Assembly (NCBI RefSeq): GCF_014645815.1
Contig: NZ_BMML01000010.1
Location: forward strand, 62,001-126,000
Source of the DNA: Streptomyces fuscichromogenes
GTDB taxonomy: Bacteria; Actinomycetota; Actinomycetes; Streptomycetales; Streptomycetaceae
Reading direction: 5' to 3'
Length of the DNA: 64,000 bases
The position numbers and the translations under genes were made by a program. Every line of letters begins with the position of its first letter. The stretch's first letter is position 1. The notes under the pieces were generated by a model, which did no database searches, was not told the DNA's origin, and saw only the letters and a program-made list of their open reading frames with translations. Positions 11,241 through 19,764 of this stretch are shown piece by piece.

Positions 11241-11301
11241 AGGGACATGACAGAAAGAGGTACGGTGCCGGGGCACCGCCCTGGGTTCGGGGCACGGCGG
11301 C

Positions 11302-11886
11302 TCAGCGACGGCGCCGGTACCGCTCCTCAACGGCCACGGCCGCCGCCGCCACGGCACCGAGCACGGGCACCGCCAGCGGTGCGATGAGCAGGGCGGAACA
11401 GGCCACGAGGACCGCTCCCCCGACGAGCAGGAAGGAACCGCCGGGGTCGAGGACGGTACGCCGGCCGGCCGCCGCGAGCAGCGGACGCCAGCGGTCGCCC
11501 GGCGCCCAGACAGCCGCCGCGCGCAGCCCCGCGACCACGAGACCCAGCACCGCGAACAGCCCCACCGCCCCGACGGGCGGCCCGCCCGGCAGCCCGGCGC
11601 GCACCGCCCGGACGTCCACCCAGGCGGCCACGAGCGCACCCCATCCGGCGAACCCGACGAGCCAGCCGCCGCGCAGGGCGGCCCGGAAGTCCCCGGCGAA
11701 CTCCCGCCAGCCGCCGCCCACCTGCCCGGTACGGCGGCGCAGGTGCCGGGCGCCGGCGGCGAAGGCGGCCGGGTAGGTCACCACCCCCAGGGACGCGACC
11801 GCGATCCACACCCCGGTGAGCAGGCACTCGGCGAAGACCCCGAACCGCTCCGCGAAGACGGACGGCTTTGCGCGCACGTCGGCCAC
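11302..11886 (-). CDS. YesL (DUF624) family membrane protein
   Basis: A 194-residue integral membrane protein with about five hydrophobic spans (for example VWIAVASLGVVTYPAAFAAG, GAVGLFAVLGLVVAGL, FLLVGGAVLVACSALLIAPL). The family is habitually encoded next to carbohydrate ABC permeases, as in the Bacillus yes (rhamnogalacturonan) locus, and its exact role is unknown. It starts seven bases after the second permease and precedes the lyase gene. Confidence 0.75.
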   Translation of the reverse strand: MADVRAKPSVFAERFGVFAECLLTGVWIAVASLGVVTYPAAFAAGARHLRRRTGQVGGGWREFAGDFRAALRGGWLVGFAGWGALVAAWVDVRAVRAGLPGGPPVGAVGLFAVLGLVVAGLRAAAVWAPGDRWRPLLAAAGRRTVLDPGGSFLLVGGAVLVACSALLIAPLAVPVLGAVAAAAVAVEERYRRRR

Positions 11887-11893
11887 GACGTCA

Positions 11894-12766
11894 TCAGCCC
11901 TTCAGTCCGGAGGTCGCCATTCCGTCGATCAGATAGCGCTGGAAGGCGAGGAAGAACAGCAGCACCGGCAGCAGCGCGACCAGGGACATGGCGATCATCC
12001 CGCCGTAGTTGGCGGCCACGCCGTCCGAGTCGCGGAACATCATCAGGCCCAGGGAGACCGTGTACTTGCCGGGCTCGTTGAGATAGATCAACGGCCCCAT
12101 GAAGTCGTTCCAGGCGTTGATGAAGGTGAAGATCGCGCTGGTGATGAGGGCGGGCCGGCACAGCGGCAGCACGATCGACCAGTAGATACGGAAGTGCCCG
12201 CACCCGTCGAGCCGGGCCGCCTCGTCGAGTTCCCGGGGCAGGTTCCGCATGAACTGCACCATCAGGAAGACGAAGAACGCCTCGGTGGCGAGGTACTTGC
12301 CGATCAGCAGCGGGACGTAGGTGTTGATCCAGCCCAGCTTCTGGAACATCACGTACTGCGGGATCAGCAGCACGTGGTACGGCAGCAGCAGCGTGCCGAT
12401 CATCAGGGAGAAGAGCAGGTTGCGGCCGGCGAAGCGGATACGGGCGAAGGCGTAGGCGGTGAGCGAACAGGAGACCAGCACACCGACGACGGCACCGACG
12501 GCGTAGAAGAGGGAGTTCTGGAAGAACGTCCAGATGCTGATGTCCGCTATGCCGTCGGCGAGGCCCTTGAAGTTGGACAGGATCGGGTGGGACGGGAACA
12601 GCCGGAGGCTGTTGATGATGTCCTTGCTCGGCTTGAAGGACGCCCCGATCACCCAGACCACCGGGTAGAGGATGACCGCGAGGATCGCCAGGGCGCCGAG
12701 GTGCCAGCCGAGGGACCCGGTCCGGCGGCGGCTCAGCAGGGGCGGCCGGGTGGTGGTCGCGCTCAT
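11894..12766 (-). CDS. carbohydrate ABC transporter permease (MalG/YesQ-type)
   Basis: A 290-residue inner-membrane permease with six predicted spans. The EAA-loop motif, which couples to the ATPase, reads ELDEAARLDGCGHFRIYWSIVLPLCRP. This is the MalG-like partner of the adjacent MalF-like permease, whose TGA overlaps its ATG (ATGA at 12763-12766). A GAGGAGG ribosome site precedes it. No ATP-binding subunit is encoded here, so a shared MsiK-type ATPase elsewhere probably powers the system, as is usual in Streptomyces. Confidence 0.9.
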   Translation of the reverse strand: MSATTTRPPLLSRRRTGSLGWHLGALAILAVILYPVVWVIGASFKPSKDIINSLRLFPSHPILSNFKGLADGIADISIWTFFQNSLFYAVGAVVGVLVSCSLTAYAFARIRFAGRNLLFSLMIGTLLLPYHVLLIPQYVMFQKLGWINTYVPLLIGKYLATEAFFVFLMVQFMRNLPRELDEAARLDGCGHFRIYWSIVLPLCRPALITSAIFTFINAWNDFMGPLIYLNEPGKYTVSLGLMMFRDSDGVAANYGGMIAMSLVALLPVLLFFLAFQRYLIDGMATSGLKG

Positions 12767-13734
12767 CGGGCGTCCTCCTCGTAGTGCACCCACTTCTTCT
12801 GGGACCAGAAGAGGACGGCCGTCACCAGGGCCACGGCCAGCAGCAGCATCCAGGCCATCGCGGCGGCGAAGCCCATCCGGGCGTTCTGGAAGCCCTGCTG
12901 GTACAGGTAGCAGGTGTAGACGAGCGTGGCGTCGGCCGGTCCGCAGGTGGCGTTGGAGACGACGTAGGCCGATCCGAAGATCTGGAAGGAGTGGATGGTC
13001 TCCAGGAGCACGTTGAAGAACAGCACCGGGGAGATCATCGGCAGGGTGATGTTCCAGAACCTGCGCAGCGGCCCGGCGCCGTCCATCTCGGCCGCCTCGT
13101 AGAGCTCCCTCGGTACCTGCTTCAGCCCCGCCAGGAAGATGACCATGGGCGCACCGAACTGCCACACGGTCAGGGCGACCAGGCAGTACAGCACCCAGTC
13201 GGCGTTGCCGACCCAGCCGCCGACGTGCCAGCCGAAGAAGGTCTGGGTACGGTCCACGATCGCGCCGTCGGAGAACAGGGACCGCCAGACGAAGCCGACC
13301 GAGACGCTCGCGCCGATGAGCGAGGGGGCGTAGAAGGCGGCCCGGTAGAAGGCCTGGCCGCGCCGGCTCTGGGCCAGCAGCATCGCCACCCCGAGCGCGA
13401 GAAGCAGCTTCAGCGGGGTGCCGATGACCACGTACTTCGCGGTCACCTCCACCGACCTCTGCCAGCGGGGGTCGTCGAACATCTGGGTGAAGTTGTCGAA
13501 CCCGACCCACTTCGGGGTGTTGAAGAGGTTGTAGTCGGTGAACGCGAAGTAGAGCGAGGCGGCCATCGGGCCCGCGGTCAGCAGCAGGAAACCCGCGATC
13601 CACGGGGACATGAAGAGGTAGCCGGCGAGGTTCTCGCGCCGGCGGCCCGGCCGCCGCCCGGTGGCGGAGGCGGCCGAACGCGTCCCGCGCGCTGCGGGCG
13701 GGGAGTCCTTGACGAGCGTCACAGCGGGTCCCAT
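12763..13734 (-). CDS. carbohydrate ABC transporter permease (MalF/YesP-type)
   Basis: A 323-residue permease with a basic cytosolic N-terminus (GRRPGRRREN) and six spans beginning at LAGYLFMSPWIAGFLLL. The EAA motif is ELYEAAEMDGAGPLRRFWNITLPMISP. It forms the membrane channel with the MalG-like partner. Its start codon overlaps the stop of the solute-binding protein gene by one base (TGATG). It probably imports an oligosaccharide liberated by the lyase at the end of the operon. Confidence 0.9.
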   Translation of the reverse strand: MGPAVTLVKDSPPAARGTRSAASATGRRPGRRRENLAGYLFMSPWIAGFLLLTAGPMAASLYFAFTDYNLFNTPKWVGFDNFTQMFDDPRWQRSVEVTAKYVVIGTPLKLLLALGVAMLLAQSRRGQAFYRAAFYAPSLIGASVSVGFVWRSLFSDGAIVDRTQTFFGWHVGGWVGNADWVLYCLVALTVWQFGAPMVIFLAGLKQVPRELYEAAEMDGAGPLRRFWNITLPMISPVLFFNVLLETIHSFQIFGSAYVVSNATCGPADATLVYTCYLYQQGFQNARMGFAAAMAWMLLLAVALVTAVLFWSQKKWVHYEEDAR

Positions 13735-15020
13735 CAGGCCTGGAAGGCGGCCTCGGACTCGGTGAAGAACTGCTTCACCGCGTCCGCGACCTTGGTCTTG
13801 CCCTGGCCGAGGTCACCGCCGATCCGCAGGAAGGCGGCCTCGATGGTGTCGGCACCGGAGGGGTGCGGGGTGATCGTGCCGAGGACACCGGCCTTGGCGG
13901 TGTCCGCCTCGTACTGCGCGATCTCCTTGTTCACCGCGTCCGTGGGCCTGAACGCCGCGTACTGCTCGGTGCTCGCGAGAATGCCCCGGTCGTAGCCCAT
14001 GATCGTGCCGACCTCGGGATCGTGGACCATGAAGTCGATGAACTGCGCGACCTCCTTCGGGTGCGCGGTACGGGCGGAGGCGCTGAGCATCAGGGAGGCG
14101 AGGTACTGCCCGGTGTGCTTGCCGTCCATGGTCGGGATCGGCGCCAGGCCGTAGGTGCTGTCGCCTTCCGCCGAGTAGCGGACGGTGAAGTTGTCCCAGG
14201 TGAACTCCGAGGCGCCGTGGCCTGCGGAGAGGGAGGACTTGGGGAAGTCCTGGGCCACGACCTTCGGGTCGGTGACGATGCCGGCCTTGACGCGGCTGTA
14301 GCCGTCGGCCCACCACTCCGTCAGGTCGGCCTTGTCGAAACCGAGCCCGTCCTTCGTGTAGAAGGCCTTGCCGTTCTGGCGGAGGTAGATGTCGTACAGG
14401 TACATGATGCCGAAGTAGCCGGTGTCCCCCGCGACCTTGGTCCGGTCGTGGATGGTCTTCAGGGCCTTGAAGTAGTCGTCCCAGGTCCAGCCCGCGTGCG
14501 GCTCGACACCGGCCTTCTCGTAGACCTTCTTGTCGATGACCAGCGCCATGGTGTTGGAGCCGACGGGGATTCCGAGCTGCTTTCCGTCGACCTCGCCGAC
14601 CTTCGTCACCCCGGCCCGGAAGTGATCCAGGCTCAGATTTCCCGCCTGAACCTGTGACTTGAGGTCGAGCAGAATTCCTCGCTTGTCGTACTTCCGAAGA
14701 AAGGTGACGGCATTTTGGAAAACGTCCGGGGGATTTCCACCGGCAGCCTGCGTCTGGAACTTCTCCCAGAACGACGCATACGTCTGAAAGTCGGTCTTGA
14801 CCTTGATCTTCGGGTACTTCTTCTCGAAGAGCGCGACGGTCTTGTTGATCTTCTGCGCGCGCTCCTCGGCACCCCACCACGAGTAACGGATCGTCACCGT
14901 CCCGTCCCCGGAACCACTCCCGCCGCCACACCCCGCCGTCGCGCCGAGCCCGAGCGCGGCCGCCGACGCTCCGGCCGCCTTCAGGATGGTCCGCCGCTCC
15001 ACGTTCCTGCCGGTTCCCAC
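13734..15020 (-). CDS. extracellular sugar-binding lipoprotein (ABC transporter)
   Basis: A 428-residue family 1 solute-binding protein. The N-terminus has Arg9-Arg10 followed by a hydrophobic stretch and the lipobox GATAGC (Cys31), suggesting Tat export and lipid anchoring. The mature part has the hallmarks VTIRYSWWGAEERAQ, FEKKYPKIKVK, GGNPPDVFQ and the hinge segment WTWDDYFKALK. It would capture oligosaccharide for the two permeases encoded next. The start is GTG 15020. It is the first gene of the operon, with a well-spaced promoter and an operator-like palindrome immediately upstream. Confidence 0.9.
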   Translation of the reverse strand: MGTGRNVERRTILKAAGASAAALGLGATAGCGGGSGSGDGTVTIRYSWWGAEERAQKINKTVALFEKKYPKIKVKTDFQTYASFWEKFQTQAAGGNPPDVFQNAVTFLRKYDKRGILLDLKSQVQAGNLSLDHFRAGVTKVGEVDGKQLGIPVGSNTMALVIDKKVYEKAGVEPHAGWTWDDYFKALKTIHDRTKVAGDTGYFGIMYLYDIYLRQNGKAFYTKDGLGFDKADLTEWWADGYSRVKAGIVTDPKVVAQDFPKSSLSAGHGASEFTWDNFTVRYSAEGDSTYGLAPIPTMDGKHTGQYLASLMLSASARTAHPKEVAQFIDFMVHDPEVGTIMGYDRGILASTEQYAAFRPTDAVNKEIAQYEADTAKAGVLGTITPHPSGADTIEAAFLRIGGDLGQGKTKVADAVKQFFTESEAAFQA

Positions 15021-15067
15021 AGTCGGGCCCCTCCCCGCGGCGTCGCCGACGCCCGCATGAATCGTTT

Positions 15068-15117
15068 CAAGTAAGCGCTTGCTGGCACAAGTTACGGAGG
15101 GGCCGGTGAGGCGTCAA
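15068..15117 (-). promoter_or_regulatory. promoter with LacI-type operator for the sugar-uptake/lyase operon
   Basis: On the minus strand TTGACG (15112-15117) and TAACTT (15089-15094) are separated by 17 bases. Immediately downstream, over the expected start point, lies CCAGCAAGCGCTTACTTG with the palindromic core AAGCGCTT (15073-15080), which resembles LacI/GalR-family operators. No LacI-type gene is within the window. Confidence 0.7.
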
Positions 15118-15120
15118 TGA

Positions 15121-15950
15121 TTCGCACAGGAATTTCTTGTGGGCGGGGGTGACGGGGCAGGGCGGCGGGGCGAGGGTGCGGGTGCCGCGGGGCGGATGAC
15201 GTCGCAGGTGACGGGCGCGCGATCGACGGGTCGAACGTGAAGTCGCTTAGGGAAGACGGGAGTTACGGGTTGGCTTCGACGAGCGGGGCGGTGCGGGCGG
15301 GGCCTCGCCCGTCCGCGGCCGACAACCGCCGACCGACGGCTCCCGACGGCTCCCGGCGGCTCCCGGCGGCTCCCGGCGGGGCGGGACGCGTACGTCGGCT
15401 CGGGACCCGGGGCGGATACCTCCGACCACTACGGCCGGGTACGTCGCGGCCGACGGGTTCCGCCGCGGAGATCACCGTCCGCAATCTGCCGACCGAAGGT
15501 GACCGTGCGGCCACGCAGCGGGGTCGAGCCGCGACGGAGCCCGCACACCGACCGTGTTCACCCCGCCACTGCCGACGAAGAGTGACTTGCCCCGCCCGGC
15601 ACCGCACGGGTCAGGACGGGCAGGGCAGACAGGGCAGGGACACTGCTCACGCCGTCCACCTGCATCGACCGGCGTGGCGAGGGCGCGGGGATGGGGGAGC
15701 CTCCGGGGAGGCCGGGGCGGGCAGGGGCCGGCAGCGGCGGAAGGTGACGGGTGCCGGGGCGTCAGTGCGGGTGACGGGGGCGGGGCGGGGCTCGTGGGGG
15801 TGGCCGGGTGGTTGTTCGGGGGTTGGTGTGGTGGTGGCGAGGCGCGTCGGGGCTTGCCGGCTTGTCGGTGCCGCGCTCGAAGGGCTCGGCGACCGTCGTG
15901 CGGCTCGCGCCGGTCCTCGCCCCGCGGATGCCGCCCGCGAGGCCCGGGAA
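15121..15950. other. long GC-rich region without a supportable gene
   Basis: About 830 bases between the sugar operon promoter and the tRNA-Val terminator. Open frames exist on both strands but are compositionally biased, share no family features and run through the tRNA. A 10-base tandem repeat occupies 15335-15374. The stretch is unusually G-rich on the plus strand, and nothing else is seen. Confidence 0.5.
15335..15374. repeat. 10-bp tandem repeat, four units
   Basis: Two copies of GACGGCTCCC are followed by two of GGCGGCTCCC. It lies in non-coding DNA upstream of the sugar operon. Confidence 0.75.
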
Positions 15951-15952
15951 CG

Positions 15953-15990
15953 ACCTCGGCCCACCTGCAGTCTCGCAGGTGGGCCGAGGT
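15953..15990 (-). terminator. strong hairpin behind tRNA-Val copy 2
   Basis: A perfect 16-base stem (ACCTCGGCCCACCTGC and its complement) with a 6-base loop begins seven bases beyond the tRNA 3' end. No U-tract follows, which is common for Streptomyces terminators. Confidence 0.75.
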
Positions 15991-15996
15991 TCCGGG

Positions 15997-16068
15997 TGGG
16001 CGATACTGGGTTCGAACCAGTGACCTCTTCGGTGTGAACGAAGCGCTCTCCCACTGAGCTAATCGCCC
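15997..16068 (-). tRNA. tRNA-Val (anticodon CAC), copy 2
   Basis: A 72-base cloverleaf with anticodon loop TTCACAC, identical to the copy at 7792-7863 except for one D-region base (GTGGGAG versus GTGGAAG). The genomic 3' end reads CCC rather than CCA, so CCA must be added by the nucleotidyltransferase. Confidence 0.95.
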
Positions 16069-16143
16069 GGACGCAGGGAGAACATTACCCCATGTCAGGG
16101 GGTGCCCCCGACCAGTCGCCGGGGTCCGTGAGCGGCGGTCGGA

Positions 16144-16608
16144 TCACTCCTCGATCTTCCAGGGCATCACGACCCCGAACCTGGAGAGGTAGGTCCCGAC
16201 CCCGGCGGCCACGATCACCAGGCCGACCGTCGTGAGCGTGATGTTGCGGCGGCGCACCCTGGGGTCCAGGGCCTTCTGGGCCGCCTCCGTGACCTTGCGT
16301 TTCGTCCAGCGCAGCACCAGCTGGGCCCAGACGAACTCGGTCGCCCAGATCGCCATGCCGCCGAAGATGACCACCCAGCCCGGCCCGGGCAGCGGCAGCA
16401 TCACGATGCCCACCGCCACGACCGCGAGGCCGACCGTGAAGACCCCGGCCTGCCAGCTCAGGTGCAGCACCCGGCGCGCCTTGATGAACGCGGGCGCCCG
16501 CGATCCGAGCCCCCGCTCGGCACGCGCCCGGTCCGTCGTCGTCCCGTCCACCTCGCTCCCGTCCGAGGCCACGGCGACCTCGCCCGGTTCGTTACTCCCC
16601 GTATTCAT
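16144..16608 (-). CDS. PGPGW-motif small membrane protein (TIGR02611 type)
   Basis: A 154-residue membrane protein. A charged N-terminus (about 55 residues) precedes a pair of spans holding the signature LPLPGPGWVVIFGGMAI, then a basic loop (LRWTKRKVTEAAQ) and a last span (TLTTVGLVIVAAGVG). The family is conserved in actinobacteria without known function. ATG 16608 is favoured over GTG 16641 because a -10-like TAGGGT (16617-16622) lies eight bases before it, which suggests a leaderless transcript. It is divergent from ssgB. Confidence 0.8.
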   Translation of the reverse strand: MNTGSNEPGEVAVASDGSEVDGTTTDRARAERGLGSRAPAFIKARRVLHLSWQAGVFTVGLAVVAVGIVMLPLPGPGWVVIFGGMAIWATEFVWAQLVLRWTKRKVTEAAQKALDPRVRRRNITLTTVGLVIVAAGVGTYLSRFGVVMPWKIEE

Positions 16609-16616
16609 ACGACCAA

Positions 16617-16622
16617 ACCCTA
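16617..16622 (-). promoter_or_regulatory. -10 element of a probable leaderless transcript (PGPGW gene)
   Basis: TAGGGT on the minus strand sits eight bases upstream of ATG 16608, the spacing seen for leaderless actinobacterial mRNAs. No Shine-Dalgarno sequence is present. Confidence 0.5.
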
Positions 16623-16799
16623 CCTGAGCGATTCCGGTCACCGGAATGGTCGTAGATCGCGTCCAGGTTCTCGGCCGGAAGAGTTACGTAAAGGCACGCA
16701 AAACACTCAGAGGGGTTTACAACGGCACCGTAGGTGGCATGTCGATTTCGCCGACGTGCGAATCCCCGAGCGCACACTGAGCGAAAGGCCCTGGCGCTT

Positions 16800-17213
16800 A
16801 TGAACACCACGGTCAGCTGCGAGCTGCACCTGCGCCTCGTTGTGTCGAGCGAGTCCTCCCTGCCTGTCCCCGCAGGCCTGCGGTACGACACGGCCGACCC
16901 CTACGCCGTGCACGCCACCTTCCACACCGGAGCCGAGGAGACCGTCGAGTGGGTGTTCGCCCGCGACCTCCTCGCCGAGGGGCTGCACCGCCCCACCGGC
17001 ACCGGCGACGTCCGCGTCTGGCCGTCCCGCAGTCACGGTCAGGGCGTCGTGTGCATCGCCCTGAGCTCCCCGGAGGGGGAAGCTCTGCTCGAAGCCCCGG
17101 CGCGGGCCCTGGAATCCTTCCTGAAGCGAACAGACGCCGCCGTGCCGCCCGGCACGGAGCACCGGCACTTCGATCTCGACCAGGAGCTCTCGCACATTCT
17201 GGCGGAGAGCTAG
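16800..17213 (+). CDS. ssgB: sporulation and cell-division protein SsgB
   Basis: A 137-residue SsgA-like protein, the standard length for SsgB. The sequence carries LHLRLVVSSESSLPVPAGLRYDTADPYAVHATFHTG and WVFARDLLAEGLHRPTGTGDVRVWPS, diagnostic of the SALP family. In Streptomyces SsgB, with SsgA, positions FtsZ at future sporulation septa. The gene is monocistronic and starts at ATG 16800, with GAAAGG about ten bases upstream. The divergent neighbour is the PGPGW membrane protein. This gene is the strongest taxonomic marker in the window. Confidence 0.95.
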   Translation: MNTTVSCELHLRLVVSSESSLPVPAGLRYDTADPYAVHATFHTGAEETVEWVFARDLLAEGLHRPTGTGDVRVWPSRSHGQGVVCIALSSPEGEALLEAPARALESFLKRTDAAVPPGTEHRHFDLDQELSHILAES

Positions 17214-17489
17214 GCCACCGCCCCTGACAAGCCGCCCGGCGCCGTCCACTCGGGGAGACGGCTCGGGCCAGAACAACCGCATACGGCAGCACCGACGCCG
17301 CCACCGTGTTCGGTCACGGGGCGGCACCGGTGTGTCCGCGTGTCCGTGCCCCTGGAACCGCCCGGGGGCGGCGAGCGTTCTACTGGACAGTCCCGAGTGG
17401 GACAGGGCACGGTGCCGGGTCGCCGTATGTCGCTACCATCGGCCACCATCGGCGGGCGCCCGCCCGACCCTCAGGCCAGGGAGCGAAAC

Positions 17490-18050
17490 GTGCTGATCAC
17501 CCACGACACCCGGTGTTCTCTCGACGCCGTGGTGGATCTGGTGAACACCGCACCGGAGGACGACACGGCGGCGGACGGACTGGCCGATGTCGCGGCTCTC
17601 CAGGATTTTGTACGAAACCACGACATCAGCGATGTGGGCATGCTGTCGGAGTTCGATCTGTCGGCGGTGCGCAAGATCCGCGGACGGTTCGCGGGGATCT
17701 TCGCCGCCCCGGACCCCCGGATCGCCGCCGGGATGATCAACGAGCTGGTCGCGGCCGCGGGCACCACGCCCCGGCTCACGGACCACGACGGCTACGACTG
17801 GCACGTGCACTACTTCGCGCCAGGCGCCTCGGTGGCCGACCATCTCGCCGCCGACTGCGGAATGGCGCTGGCGTTCTTCGTCGTCGCCGGGGAGCAGGAG
17901 CGGCTGCGGCGCTGTGAGGCTCCGGACTGCCGGCGCGCCTTCGTCGACCTCTCCCGTAACCGTTCGCGCCGTTACTGCGACAGCCGGACCTGTGGAAACC
18001 GCCTGCATGTCGCCGCGTACCGGGCGCGCCGCAAGGAAGCGGCGGGCTGA
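17490..18050 (+). CDS. CGNR zinc-finger / ABATE domain protein
   Basis: A 186-residue putative transcriptional regulator. The N-terminal ABATE (YjiC-like stress) domain covers about residues 1-135, with LDAVVDLVNT near the start. The C-terminal zinc finger has Cys142, Cys147, Cys163 and Cys168, with CGNR at 168-171 and a basic tail (HVAAYRARRK) likely to contact DNA. GTG 17490 was chosen because AGGGAG lies six bases upstream. The 276-base gap after ssgB holds no other gene. Target genes are unknown. Confidence 0.85.
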   Translation: MLITHDTRCSLDAVVDLVNTAPEDDTAADGLADVAALQDFVRNHDISDVGMLSEFDLSAVRKIRGRFAGIFAAPDPRIAAGMINELVAAAGTTPRLTDHDGYDWHVHYFAPGASVADHLAADCGMALAFFVVAGEQERLRRCEAPDCRRAFVDLSRNRSRRYCDSRTCGNRLHVAAYRARRKEAAG

Positions 18051-18150
18051 CCGGGAAGACGCCGCGAGCGGGCCGCCCGTAGCGGGAGTGCCGGAGGTGT
18101 CGATGCCGACGCCGGTCCCGGCGGGTGACGCCGGGACGGGCGGGTACGGC

Positions 18151-18303
18151 TCACAGCCACAGCAGGTCGTGCAGCGCAGCCATGAGAATCAGACACCCGA
18201 TCACCGCTAGGAAGATCATCAGCGGTGGCTGGGAAAGGGCGAAGAGGCACCCGCGCGGCTCGTCCTCCGGCGACGCGGCCTCGCTCTGTTTCGTGTCCAG
18301 CAT
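18151..18303 (-). CDS. 50-residue single-span membrane protein
   Basis: A short open frame starting at ATG 18303. The polar N-terminus (MLDTKQSEAASPEDEPRG) is followed by one clear transmembrane helix (PPLMIFLAVIGCLILMAAL) and a tiny C-terminus (HDLLWL). The amphipathic layout and the absence of upstream in-frame starts support it as a real gene. The ribosome site is weak. It is convergent with the CGNR gene. Function is unknown. Confidence 0.6.
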   Translation of the reverse strand: MLDTKQSEAASPEDEPRGCLFALSQPPLMIFLAVIGCLILMAALHDLLWL

Positions 18304-18468
18304 CTCGCGGTGATGATGTCCCAGCGAGGACCCGCCGCGCGATCAACACGCCCGGAATAGGCGAGAGTTCGCCGAATTCCGTGATGTCCGTTTCGCTTCC
18401 GCCCACCCCTTGATCACTTCCGCGCACGCCACGGACGCACTGTGTCGTTTCAATGCCTCATGTGACTG

Positions 18469-18924
18469 TCATATGCCGTGCTTCTTGAGGATGGCCTCGA
18501 TGTCGCTGAAGTCGTCGCCCGAGCCGGTGCCGCGGGGCGCCGCCGTCGGCCTGGCCGCCGGGCGGGTGGCCGGTCCCAGGGACGGTGCCGACGCGGCGGG
18601 GGCGACGGCGTCGCGCTGAGTGCCCCGGGCGGCCGCCTTGCGCTCGGCTCTGGTGCCCCGGGTGCCGCCGCGCCGGCGCTCCACTGCGCGGGTGGTGGCG
18701 AACAGGGCCCAGGCCGCGCCGAGCACGCCGAAGCCCGCCCAGGCGGTGGGACTGAAGGCGGTGTCGGCGAGCCAGCCGACCACGCCGGTCATGACCAGGC
18801 CGATGGGGACGAGGGAGTAGGCGGCGATGCGGGCCGCTGCCAGGTACCGCTTGCGATAGGCGGTGACCACGGCGATACCCAGGCCGGCCGCGGACACGGC
18901 GGAACAGACTGTCTCGGCGATCAT
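18469..18924 (-). CDS. two-to-three-span membrane protein with conserved DIEAILKKHGI tail
   Basis: A 151-residue protein: three short hydrophobic segments in the first 80 residues (including YSLVPIGLVMTGVVGWLA and AWAGFGVLGAAWALFA), then a basic, Ala/Pro-rich cytosolic linker and a charged tail ending DDFSDIEAILKKHGI. The tail is the most distinctive part and could bind a protein partner. From memory, some relatives are labelled cellulose synthase, which this sequence does not support because there is no glycosyltransferase motif. An AGGAGGA ribosome site lies five bases before ATG 18924. Confidence 0.75.
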   Translation of the reverse strand: MIAETVCSAVSAAGLGIAVVTAYRKRYLAAARIAAYSLVPIGLVMTGVVGWLADTAFSPTAWAGFGVLGAAWALFATTRAVERRRGGTRGTRAERKAAARGTQRDAVAPAASAPSLGPATRPAARPTAAPRGTGSGDDFSDIEAILKKHGI

Positions 18925-19238
<314 letters not shown>

Positions 19239-19757
19239 ATGAACGACTCCCCTGTGCGCACCGACGCCCTGGTCCTCGACGTCTGGTGTGAACTGCAGTG
19301 CCCCGACTGCCGCAGTGCCCTGGACGACCTCCGTGCCCTGCGTGCCCGGTACGGCGACCGGCTGGAGCTCCGCTTGCGGCACTTCCCGCTGGAGAAGCAC
19401 CGGCACTCCTTCGCCGCCGCGCAGGCCGCCGAGGAGGCGCTGGAGCAGGGCAAGGGCTGGGAGTACGTCGAAGCGGTCCTCGGCCGGGTCGAGGAGCTGG
19501 ACCGCGGGGGCGAGCCGTTCCTGGTCGAGGTGGCCGGTGAACTCGGCCTGGACGCCGAGGAGTTCGACACCGCCCTGATCGACGGCCGGCACATCCTGAT
19601 CGTGGACGCCGACCAGGCCGAGGGCAAGGCCATCGGTGTCACCGGTACGCCCACCTATGTCGTCGGCGGTGAGCGTCTCGACGGCGGCAAGAGCCAGGAA
19701 GGGCTCCGCGAGCGGGTGCAGGAGATCGCGGACCGGTTGCTGGCCGGGCCGGAGTGA
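19239..19757 (+). CDS. DsbA-fold thiol oxidoreductase (FrnE-like)
   Basis: A 172-residue cytosolic protein without a signal peptide. The active site is Cys21-Pro-Asp-Cys24 in WCELQCPDCRSA, the helical insertion follows, and the cis-proline loop reads VTGTPTYVV near residue 137. This is the DsbA/FrnE thioredoxin-like fold and suggests disulfide exchange or dithiol reduction. The start is ATG 19239, with GGGGG immediately upstream. Physiological partners cannot be read from context. It is convergent with the tandem GNAT gene, seven bases away. Confidence 0.85.
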   Translation: MNDSPVRTDALVLDVWCELQCPDCRSALDDLRALRARYGDRLELRLRHFPLEKHRHSFAAAQAAEEALEQGKGWEYVEAVLGRVEELDRGGEPFLVEVAGELGLDAEEFDTALIDGRHILIVDADQAEGKAIGVTGTPTYVVGGERLDGGKSQEGLRERVQEIADRLLAGPE

Positions 19758-19764
19758 CCGGACC

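Noticed and set aside
8446..11250. A 934-codon plus-strand frame opposite the exported lyase
   Set aside because: Val/Gly/Arg-biased translation without motifs, while the minus-strand protein has a Tat signal and a coherent fold pattern.
7864..15996. An integrase or attachment-site duplication that would prove a tRNA-borne island
   Set aside because: No integrase, excisionase or tRNA 3'-fragment repeat is visible, so only the tRNA direct repeats remain as weak evidence.
15237..16057. Several overlapping open frames upstream of and across tRNA-Val copy 2
   Set aside because: They run through the tRNA and its terminator, differ between frames and show no protein-like features.
18469..18924. 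Annotation as cellulose synthase, which I recall for relatives of this protein
   Set aside because: The 151-residue protein has no glycosyltransferase family 2 motifs and is far too short.
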